From Ignavibacteriota bacterium (GTDB lineage Bacteria > Bacteroidota > Ignavibacteria > Ignavibacteriales > Melioribacteraceae), in contig JADJGF010000001.1 of the NCBI GenBank assembly GCA_016708125.1, positions 1,386,001 to 1,450,000 of the forward strand: a stretch of DNA of 64,000 nt. The letters are read 5' to 3'. Below the pieces are notes generated by a model. The model saw nothing but the letters and a program-made list of their open reading frames with translations. It did not search any database and was not told where the DNA came from. The position numbers and the translations under genes are program-made. Positions 57,382-64,000 of this stretch are shown here, in pieces; the first letter of the stretch is position 1; each line of letters begins with the position of its first letter.

Positions 57382-58686
57382 GTGAAAAAACAAAACACTG
57401 AATTATTAATAGTAATATTTTTCTTGATCACACAAATAATATTTTCGCAAGAAAAGTCAAACGTTACAAATTGTACAAATGCAGAATGCCACAACAATTT
57501 TTTAACAAAGCAATATGTTCATTCACCAATTAAAGAAGGATGTTTAACTTGTCATGAAAAAGTAAAAGGGGATCATCCAAACCAAATTGGAAACGAATTT
57601 GTTTTAGTTGAAGAAAATGAAAATCTATGTAAAATGTGCCATAATATAGAAATAATAAAAAAAACAGTTCATACTCCGTTTAACGAAGGAAAATGTCTTT
57701 CTTGCCACTCGCCGCATAGCTCAGAACAAAAAGGAATTCTAATAGGAAACACGCAGCAAGAAACATGCAGCAAATGTCACAAATTAGAAAACAAAGATCA
57801 TAAGTTTGTGCATGGTCCGTTTGTAAGTCATCAATGTTCAAGCTGTCACATATCTCACCAATCGGATTTTAAAAATCTGTTAGTTAAAGAAGATCCCGGA
57901 TTATGTTTTCAATGTCATCAAGAAAAAGAGGAGTTTTTAAAATCTACAAACGTACATCCGGTCTATGAAGAAGGATGTTTAGATTGTCACTTACCGCATT
58001 CATCTTCCTCAAATTACTTGTTAGTTAGCGGAAAAAATGATTTATGTTTTGGCTGTCATAAAAATGTTGAAGTGGAAATTTCCACAGCAAAAATTATTCA
58101 CGATCCTTTGAAACAAGATGGACAATGTATATCATGTCATACACCACACGCTGGTGAAATTAGTAAACTTTTACTTGAAGAGCAGCCAGCGTTATGTTTT
58201 AGATGCCATAGTGAGAATACAAAAAACAAGGAAAAATATATTGATATTCTAGGAACGATGAGCAAAAAATATTTACACAAACCATTAATTAACGGTAAGT
58301 GTGATGATTGCCACTTACACCATGTTTCACCAAACACAAGTTTGCTATCTGCAAAATTTCCCAAGGGAAATTATACTGTTCCTAAAAAAGAATCTTTTGA
58401 GCTGTGTTTTAATTGTCACGATTCAAAAATGCTAAACAGTCAAACAATTACTAACGAAACTAATTTTCGTAATGGGACTCAAAATTTGCATTACGTTCAT
58501 GTAATGAAGAAAAAGTCAATTAGTTGCCAAAGCTGTCACGATATGCATGGAGCAGATAATCAGCATATTCTTGGCAATTTTGTTTACTTTGGAAATTGGC
58601 AAATGCCTATAAATTATAAAGTTTCCGAAATTGGCGGATCATGTCTTCCTGGTTGCCACGCACAGTTCTCATACTCACGAAAGTAA
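57382..58686 (+). CDS. multiheme c cytochrome with up to 15 heme sites
   Basis: A 434-residue exported protein (signal peptide about 1-22, ending IIFSQ). Thirteen CXXCH motifs are visible: CLTCH, CKMCH, CLSCH, CSKCH, CSSCH, CFQCH, CLDCH, CFGCH, CISCH, CFRCH, CDDCH, CFNCH and CQSCH. Two variants add to them: CTNAECH (CX4CH) near residue 31 and CLPGCH (CX3CH) near the C terminus. The start is GTG with a strong Shine-Dalgarno AAGGAG seven bases upstream. It is the last gene of the porin operon and could be the outer-surface partner of the barrel. Confidence 0.88.
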   Translation: MKKQNTELLIVIFFLITQIIFSQEKSNVTNCTNAECHNNFLTKQYVHSPIKEGCLTCHEKVKGDHPNQIGNEFVLVEENENLCKMCHNIEIIKKTVHTPFNEGKCLSCHSPHSSEQKGILIGNTQQETCSKCHKLENKDHKFVHGPFVSHQCSSCHISHQSDFKNLLVKEDPGLCFQCHQEKEEFLKSTNVHPVYEEGCLDCHLPHSSSSNYLLVSGKNDLCFGCHKNVEVEISTAKIIHDPLKQDGQCISCHTPHAGEISKLLLEEQPALCFRCHSENTKNKEKYIDILGTMSKKYLHKPLINGKCDDCHLHHVSPNTSLLSAKFPKGNYTVPKKESFELCFNCHDSKMLNSQTITNETNFRNGTQNLHYVHVMKKKSISCQSCHDMHGADNQHILGNFVYFGNWQMPINYKVSEIGGSCLPGCHAQFSYSRK

Positions 58687-58710
58687 ATATTAATTTTAGT
58701 CAGTAAGTTT

Positions 58711-58745
58711 AAAAAGCACCGACCACACTTGGTGCTTTTTGTTTT
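58711..58745 (+). terminator. terminator of the porin-cytochrome operon
   Basis: AAAAAGCACC and GGTGCTTTTT form a 10-pair stem around a 10-base loop, followed by T residues. It starts 24 bases after the stop at 58686. Confidence 0.85.
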
Positions 58746-58776
58746 AAAAATTTATTTCAGCAAATTATCTAAAACA

Positions 58777-58824
58777 AAAGGAGGTTCTATGCGATAATAT
58801 TTAAAAACAGAAAATAGTTCATCA
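58777..58824 (+). promoter_or_regulatory. strong Shine-Dalgarno with a two-codon leader ORF before the tetraheme gene
   Basis: AAAGGAGG (58777-58784) precedes ATG CGA TAA (58789-58797), a two-codon ORF. That ATG is in frame with the cytochrome start at 58825, whose own upstream shows no Shine-Dalgarno. The stop may be a mutation truncating the original N terminus, or a leader controlling translation. Confidence 0.55.
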
Positions 58825-59400
58825 ATGAGTAATTTTAGAATTTTAATTACAATTATTTTTATAATTTTCACAACGCAAAAATATTTTACAGAAAATAATT
58901 TTCATTCCAATCTCAAAAACAACTGCCAAATATGTCACGTAAATCAAAATAATATAAGTGAAGACGCATTTAAACCTTTGTGGACAAATAATTTAATTGA
59001 GGAATATTATATTCCATATGAAAGCAGCTCGTTAGATGCAAATGTGGGCCAGCCAAGCAACATTTCAAAAATGTGTTTAAGTTGTCACGATGGAACAATT
59101 GCATCCGATGATAATAGCGGAATAACCAATGAAACTTATAATATTGTTAGATCCGGAATGAATTACAATCATCCAATTTCGTTTACTTATGATTTTTTAC
59201 TAGCCCAAAAAGATAGAGAACTTTATATTCCCGAAACCACACCATCCGGATTAGGAAATACAATTAGGAACGATTTGCTGATTGATGGAAAAATGGAATG
59301 TACCTCTTGTCATAATCCACACGAAACAAGGTCTGATACAAAAATGTTAATCATTTCAAATGAAAAAAGTAAATTATGCCTTACTTGCCATATTAAATAA
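58825..59400 (+). CDS. second secreted tetraheme c cytochrome (OmcE-like)
   Basis: A 191-residue protein with a signal-like N terminus (about 1-20) and four CXXCH motifs: CQICH, CLSCH, CTSCH and CLTCH. It shares with the protein at 53031 the phrases KPLWTN, SKMCLSCHDGTIASDD, NHPISFTYD and CTSCHNPHE, so the two are paralogues. The true start is uncertain: an in-frame stop at 58795-58797 separates it from a strong ribosome-binding site, and translation from 58825 must use a weak site. It lies outside the operon, after a strong terminator. Confidence 0.8.
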   Translation: MSNFRILITIIFIIFTTQKYFTENNFHSNLKNNCQICHVNQNNISEDAFKPLWTNNLIEEYYIPYESSSLDANVGQPSNISKMCLSCHDGTIASDDNSGITNETYNIVRSGMNYNHPISFTYDFLLAQKDRELYIPETTPSGLGNTIRNDLLIDGKMECTSCHNPHETRSDTKMLIISNEKSKLCLTCHIK

Positions 59401-59439
59401 TCACGATTGTTAATTAAATTATTTTAGATTGTGCATTAT

Positions 59440-60747
59440 TTAATCCCTAGAATTAAAATCTCTTTCGGGCGGACCGGGATTTTTATCAATTAATAAATTC
59501 GGTTTGTTTTTTTGTTTCACCAAATCAAATTCATCATAGACTTTTCCGGTAACGGTAATTGCTTTATAATTTAATGTGTCGCCATCAACGTTAATTATTT
59601 GAAAAAGTTGAGTATTTTGAGCCGCGCGATCCATCCATCTTTCTTCATTAATTTTGTACATTTTTGGTCCGCTAACGGAAACTACATACATTGTTCCGCC
59701 AGATTCATCTTTAACATTTACGCCGCTTAATAAATTTCTTCCGCGCGCGTAAGTATGATCGTGACCTTGTAGAGCAATATCAACATTATGTTTATCGAAA
59801 ATAGGTTTCCACAAATCGCGAAGTTCTTTGTTGTCTCTTCCGCTGCCGCCGGAATATAACGGATGATGATAAGTTATAACTGTCCATTTTTGCGGATTAT
59901 TTTTTAAAATATTTTCCAACCAAGCAACTTGTTCCTCATGTTTTTCATTAGAATTTAAACTTATGATTCTCACATTTTGGTAATCAATATAATAGTTGGA
60001 TTCTTCCAAACCGGCAACACCATTTTCCGGAAGTGTAAATTGCGGTTTCCAAAATTTACTTAAATATCTATTTCCCAAATCATCTTTTGCATATTCATGA
60101 TTTCCGGGAGAAGGAATTGATGGAACCATTGCATGAATCCAATCGCCAGCATCAAACCATTCACGCCATTCACGATCTTCGTTTGCTCTGTTTATTAAAT
60201 CCCCAGCATGAATCATGAACTTTGCTTTTGGCGCTTCTGAATATGCGGATCGAATTGCTCTTGACCAAAGCGAGAGAATATTATTTTGTGCATCTCCAAA
60301 ATAAATAAAGCTGAAAGGCTCATTTTTATCTGAAGCAGTTTTGAAGTGAAACCATTCGCTCCAATGTTCACTTTTTCCAACTCTGTAAGCATACAAAGTA
60401 TTTGGATTCAAATTTTCAAAATTTACCGAGTGATAATATTTCAATCCATTTTCGGTTGTGAGTGAATCTGTAATTGCAAAATATTTTATTGCAGATTGAA
60501 GAAAATCGGGAGACGCATCTGCCAGAGCAATTTCTGCAAATCCGGAATCTATGCTTGAATCAGTTCTCCAAGTTACGGCTTGAGAAGTTGAAGTATTTCC
60601 TTTCCAGGTTAGAATTATATTTTCTGGAGCTCCGTTATTTGCAAATGAAACCAAGGCATCTGTTCTTGCTGGTTTTTGAGCAAAAACATTTAAGCTTAAT
60701 AAAATAAAACAAATTATTAAAATTTTAGATTTAGATAAAATGCTCAT
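59440..60747 (-). CDS. secreted purple-acid-phosphatase-like metallophosphoesterase
   Basis: A 435-residue exported protein with a signal peptide (about 1-23, ending NVFAQ), an N-terminal fibronectin-like domain (about 28-135) typical of purple acid phosphatases, and a metallophosphoesterase core with IYFGDAQNN (first metal Asp), HAGDLINR, PGNHEYAKDD (GNHE motif), YHHPLYSGG and GHDHTYARG. It hydrolyses phosphate esters in the periplasm or outside the cell. It is convergent with the tetraheme gene and monocistronic. Confidence 0.88.
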   Translation of the reverse strand: MSILSKSKILIICFILLSLNVFAQKPARTDALVSFANNGAPENIILTWKGNTSTSQAVTWRTDSSIDSGFAEIALADASPDFLQSAIKYFAITDSLTTENGLKYYHSVNFENLNPNTLYAYRVGKSEHWSEWFHFKTASDKNEPFSFIYFGDAQNNILSLWSRAIRSAYSEAPKAKFMIHAGDLINRANEDREWREWFDAGDWIHAMVPSIPSPGNHEYAKDDLGNRYLSKFWKPQFTLPENGVAGLEESNYYIDYQNVRIISLNSNEKHEEQVAWLENILKNNPQKWTVITYHHPLYSGGSGRDNKELRDLWKPIFDKHNVDIALQGHDHTYARGRNLLSGVNVKDESGGTMYVVSVSGPKMYKINEERWMDRAAQNTQLFQIINVDGDTLNYKAITVTGKVYDEFDLVKQKNKPNLLIDKNPGPPERDFNSRD

Positions 60748-60867
60748 CGATTGTCCGAACTAAATTTAATAGATTGTGAAATTATAAATTGAAGTTACAA
60801 AATTATCATTAATGAATTGTTAAGGAATTAAAAATTTTGCTGAAAACTTAAAAAAACAAACAAGGGA

Positions 60868-61641
60868 TTAATGGTTTTCATATAGGTTATTAATAGAAAC
60901 TTCAGAAAGATCAATCAAAAATTTTGCAATTATATTTGTAACATCATTTAAATATTTTTTTCCTTTTTCGGCAGTTGCTAATTTTGGATTTCCAATTCCG
61001 GTATCATTTGTAGCTTTGTGCCAAAGTCTTGGAGCCCAAACCCAGCCTTCATTAAAACCGTTAATTGTAAATTTATTTAACTTTCCATCACCGGCTTCAT
61101 CAAGTGGTAAAACTAATTCCGGTTTAATTGCGAGCATATTGCTGGTTTCCATTTCGTCTGCATGTTCACCGGAAACTTCAAAATAATTTGAATGATTTAA
61201 AATTTGAAACCAATTTATTTGTGCAATAAAAACATTTGGAAAAACATTCTGTAATTCTCTAATTGCCGGTTTAAAATCATTTCCGCCGTGTCCGTTTAAA
61301 ATTACCAACTTTTCAATATTGTGTTTTACTAAAGAATCAACAATGTCTTTCAGCAAAAATATTTGTGTTGATGGATTCATATTTATAGTTAGCTTAATTC
61401 CAAGCTGCGAAGTATTTACTCCAAATGGAATATTTGGAAGCACAATTACACTCGCTCCTTTTTCGGAAGCAATTTTTGCAGATTCAATTGCAATATATTC
61501 ACTTTGATATGAATCTGTTGAATAAGGAAGATGATAATTGTGGGCTTCGGTTGCGCCCCACGGCAGAATAGCAACTTTGTATTCTGATTCTTTAACAGTT
61601 TTCCAATTAAGTTCTGATAAAACATATGGTCTGATTGACAT
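60868..61641 (-). CDS. creatininase-family amidohydrolase
   Basis: A 257-residue protein of the creatininase/creatinine amidohydrolase superfamily. Metal-binding residues are Glu32 and His34 in GATEAHNYHLPY, Asp43 in STD, His in LNGHGGND (about 118) and Glu in GEHADEMETS. Family members hydrolyse cyclic amides such as creatinine or formamidopyrimidine intermediates; the substrate here is unknown. It lies 21 bases after the PD40 protein, so they may be co-transcribed. Confidence 0.88.
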   Translation of the reverse strand: MSIRPYVLSELNWKTVKESEYKVAILPWGATEAHNYHLPYSTDSYQSEYIAIESAKIASEKGASVIVLPNIPFGVNTSQLGIKLTINMNPSTQIFLLKDIVDSLVKHNIEKLVILNGHGGNDFKPAIRELQNVFPNVFIAQINWFQILNHSNYFEVSGEHADEMETSNMLAIKPELVLPLDEAGDGKLNKFTINGFNEGWVWAPRLWHKATNDTGIGNPKLATAEKGKKYLNDVTNIIAKFLIDLSEVSINNLYENH

Positions 61642-61662
61642 TTTATACCAATTTTAAAATTG

Positions 61663-63162
61663 TTAATACCAAGTTATTCTATAACTCACAAAAGCAATAT
61701 TCTTACTATCGGGCGACCAAGACGGAACATTTATAGTTCCTTGTCCGCCAAATAATTTTGTAAGAATTTGAATTTCTCCGGTTTCAAGAGACATTAGTCT
61801 TAACATAACATCTTTATTTGTCGGATGTCCATCAACATCTTTTTCATAAGTTAAAAAAACAATCCATTTTCCATCTGGCGAAGGATGGGGAAACCAATTG
61901 TTGAATTCATCATTTGTAATTTGAGTTTGTTCGTTTCCATCGGAATTCATTCGCCAAATTTGCATTTTGCCGGTTCTTACAGAATTAAAATAAATAAATT
62001 TTCCATCCGGTGAATATTCCGGACCGTCATCCAATCCCTTTGCATAAGTAAGTCGGGTTTCGTCTCCGCCATTTATCGAAACTGAATAAACATCATACTC
62101 TCCATTTCTTTCTGCACAATAAACTAAAGTGTTTCCATCTGGAGACCAGCCATGCCAATAACTCGGTGCATTTTTTGTAATTAATTTCGGAGTTCCTCCG
62201 ATTACGGGTAAAGTATAAATTCTTGATTTTCCATCTTGTTCGGACTGATCACTAATTACTATTTGACTATTATCCGGTGAAAGACCATGATCGTTATTAC
62301 ATCGAATTGCAAAGTCTGTATTTATTTTTTCCGGAGTTCCGCCGATTGCCGAAAGTTTGTACAACAATCCATTACTATTGAAAATAAAATATTTTCCATC
62401 CAAAGACCAATTAGGCGCTTCAATATGATTTTTTGTATGATAAATTACTTTTCTATCTTTCGACTCAATATTGATAGTTTCTAAAGAGCTTTCTAACATT
62501 TCTTCTCCATCGGCAATTTGATTAAATGTTTTGAGTTCAACATTTGAGAATATTGCAGTCTCAAGAATATTTTTATCATGCGAACAAACGCCAATTCCAA
62601 CATAAAAAGGCTCATCGAAATTAATTTTGAAACTACACCCGGAATATTGAAAATCTTTATCATTTTCTGAAGTTGATAAGTGTACATCATTTCCAATTTT
62701 TTCAAGGTTAATTTTATTTGGCGATTTTATATTTGATTGGATTTCTCGAGTTGTTCCGGTTTCTGTTTCACGATATTGAAGGGAGGTTAATCCGTCGCCG
62801 TGAATTACAGCGTCAATGTATGCAGAACCGGCATTTAAATTTTGTCTAATTATTATTCCAGCTTTTCTATGCGGATTTGTGCCGGTACCAATCCAATTTA
62901 TTTCTGAAGAAAGCGAAAAATCACCGGAGATTGTTTTCCAAACATAGTGAAATGCGTCTTTATCAAACCACATATTTTCACCGCTTCCGCTAATTTTGTA
63001 AGAATTTTTATTTGAATTAAAAACCGCAGAACCAGCTACTAAAACATTTCCAACATCGACGCTGTTTTCAAAAATTCCGATAGAATCATTTTTAACTTGG
63101 GCAGAAGCAAAATATAATGGGAATAAAAAAAGGATCATCACATGCGCAAAGGGATGTTTCAT
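61663..63162 (-). CDS. secreted TolB/PD40-repeat beta-propeller protein
   Basis: About 499 residues from the ATG at 63162, which has a Shine-Dalgarno AAGGTG; an ATG 39 bases upstream would add a short tail. It has a signal peptide (ending FASAQ), an N-terminal concanavalin-like domain (about 30-205), then PD40 repeats such as [45 protein letters not shown] and [16 protein letters not shown]. The propeller resembles TolB C-terminal domains and may read out a ligand. Possibly paired with the creatininase gene. Confidence 0.82.
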   Translation of the reverse strand: MKHPFAHVMILFLFPLYFASAQVKNDSIGIFENSVDVGNVLVAGSAVFNSNKNSYKISGSGENMWFDKDAFHYVWKTISGDFSLSSEINWIGTGTNPHRKAGIIIRQNLNAGSAYIDAVIHGDGLTSLQYRETETGTTREIQSNIKSPNKINLEKIGNDVHLSTSENDKDFQYSGCSFKINFDEPFYVGIGVCSHDKNILETAIFSNVELKTFNQIADGEEMLESSLETINIESKDRKVIYHTKNHIEAPNWSLDGKYFIFNSNGLLYKLSAIGGTPEKINTDFAIRCNNDHGLSPDNSQIVISDQSEQDGKSRIYTLPVIGGTPKLITKNAPSYWHGWSPDGNTLVYCAERNGEYDVYSVSINGGDETRLTYAKGLDDGPEYSPDGKFIYFNSVRTGKMQIWRMNSDGNEQTQITNDEFNNWFPHPSPDGKWIVFLTYEKDVDGHPTNKDVMLRLMSLETGEIQILTKLFGGQGTINVPSWSPDSKNIAFVSYRITWY

Positions 63163-63210
63163 TCTTACACCTTCTGGTAAAATTAAAAACAAAAATGCCA
63201 CAAAAAATTT

Positions 63211-63717
63211 TTAAATTATTTCAATTTCCTTTGGATCTTTTTCATCTTTTACATTAAACCACTGATCGGCAGTAAAATCTACATCAGTAATTTTATTGAC
63301 ATGCATTTTAAAATATTTTCCTTGTGCAACAACCGCAACTTCACCATTTGGCAAAACAATTCTTCCTTCGCCTTCAAAAGTACGGGAAGTTTCATTTGTT
63401 ATTTTGCAGATTACTTTTAGTTCTTCATTATAAGGAACGGGTTTTTTGAATTTGACATTAAGCTCTAAAGTAACACCCCACATGTTTTCATCTTTCATTA
63501 GTATTGCACGACCAATTGCTTCATCCAAAATTGTTGATGCAATTCCACCATGAAGTCTTCCGGGGTAACTTTGATGAATTTCTTTAGGTGTAAATGTGGC
63601 AACCAATTCTTCATTTTCCATCTCATAAAATGAAGCTTTTAAACCAAGCTTATTTTCCATTCCGCAGACAAAACACATTTTAGAATTATTTTGTTTATTG
63701 ATTACTTTTTGTTTCAT
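63211..63717 (-). CDS. PaaI-like hotdog thioesterase
   Basis: A 168-residue hotdog-fold protein. MCFVCGMENKLGLKASFY near residue 14 and SYPGRLHGGIASTILDEAIG near residue 50 are typical of acyl-CoA thioesterases of the PaaI group; the strand region is TLELNVKFKKPVPYNE. It hydrolyses acyl-CoA esters; the substrate is unknown. It is ten bases before a stretch of shared minus-strand genes, so operon membership with the PD40 gene is possible. Confidence 0.85.
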   Translation of the reverse strand: MKQKVINKQNNSKMCFVCGMENKLGLKASFYEMENEELVATFTPKEIHQSYPGRLHGGIASTILDEAIGRAILMKDENMWGVTLELNVKFKKPVPYNEELKVICKITNETSRTFEGEGRIVLPNGEVAVVAQGKYFKMHVNKITDVDFTADQWFNVKDEKDPKEIEII

Positions 63718-63731
63718 ATAATTTTAAGTTT

Positions 63732-63800
63732 GTCATTCGCTCGAAAGTGGGAATCAAGTTGATAAATAATAGATTCCCGATTAAAACATTCGGGAATGAC
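63732..63800. repeat. dispersed GTCAT...ATGAC intergenic repeat, copy 3
   Basis: A 69-base element starting GTCATTCGCTCGAAAGTGG, containing GATTCCCGATT, and ending ATTCGGGAATGAC. It lies between the thioesterase and the ferredoxin gene and has the same outline as the copies at 13889 and 17781. Confidence 0.5.
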
Positions 63801-63811
63801 TGTATGATTAA

Positions 63812-64000
63812 TTATTTAATTGTAAACTTAATAATTTTTGCCGGACAATTTTTTGAAGCTGCTTTAATAGAATCAATTTCTTCGTTGCCAACATGAATTA
63901 AATAAATTCCCTTTTTCTCTTTGCTGCCAATTAAATTACATTTACCGTCTTTCTTAGATACACGCCATCGATTTGGATCTGCTTCAACACAAGCATTGCA
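63812..64000 (-). CDS. ferredoxin, 3' end (start beyond window)
   Basis: The last 62 codons of a minus-strand gene. The visible residues begin CNACVEADPNRW and contain CPAKIIKFTIK at the end, fitting a single 4Fe-4S ferredoxin whose first cysteines lie outside the window. It would carry electrons to a redox partner that cannot be identified from here. Confidence 0.8.
   Translation of the reverse strand, partial: CNACVEADPNRWRVSKKDGKCNLIGSKEKKGIYLIHVGNEEIDSIKAASKNCPAKIIKFTIK

Overview
The window is AT-rich, single-chromosome-type DNA with bacterial gene density and no ribosomal RNA, tRNA, insertion sequence, prophage or CRISPR array that I can recognise. The secreted esterase at 41505-42920 ends in a type IX secretion sorting domain with the phrase YPNPFNPVTKIKYEIP, which is typical of Ignavibacteria (Chlorobi/Bacteroidota side). 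The many PAS histidine kinases, glycoside hydrolases and multiheme cytochromes fit the same group. This assignment is by recognition only.

Layout. 1-12.9 kb is a signalling block: a partial PAS kinase, a HAD phosphatase, a large PAS kinase, and then a six-gene run made of a TolC-like protein, three tandem PhnD-like periplasmic binding proteins, a HAMP/HisKA_2 kinase and a REC-PAS-kinase hybrid. No ABC permease or ATPase accompanies the binding proteins, so a sensory role is more likely than uptake. 12.9-18 kb holds a DUF1684 lipoprotein, a GH5 glycosidase and a yceI-marR-CDGSH-DUF1569-aldo/keto reductase operon with a promoter that overlaps a perfect palindrome. 18-24.3 kb is an RND efflux operon (membrane fusion protein, pump, TolC, cation transporter-like protein). 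24.5-31 kb has a BASS-type transporter overlapping a GH95 fucosidase, a thioredoxin reductase with an atypical thioredoxin, a C1 peptidase and a secreted asparaginase-type lipoprotein.

32-41.5 kb looks origin-proximal. An AT-rich gap (32.0-32.4 kb) carries one perfect and two near-perfect DnaA boxes, and two parS-like sites lie between mnmE and mnmG, followed by rsmG and murQ. clpB lies between these elements. 41.5-48 kb has the sorting-domain esterase, a large BNR-repeat secreted protein, a second DUF1569 protein, and an SPFH protein paired with a 54-residue ribbon-helix-helix protein.

48.2-59.4 kb is the most striking region. It contains five multiheme c-type cytochromes with 40 candidate heme sites, two NHL beta-propeller proteins (one a lipoprotein), a predicted outer-membrane barrel, and a NarL/LuxR-type two-component pair translationally coupled to one of the cytochromes. 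It looks like an extracellular or trans-outer-membrane electron transfer system. Two of the cytochromes are small tetraheme proteins that resemble, from memory, OmcE-type filament subunits. 59.4-64 kb returns to housekeeping and secreted enzymes: a purple-acid-type phosphoesterase, a creatininase-family amidohydrolase, a PD40 protein, a PaaI-like thioesterase and the end of a ferredoxin gene.
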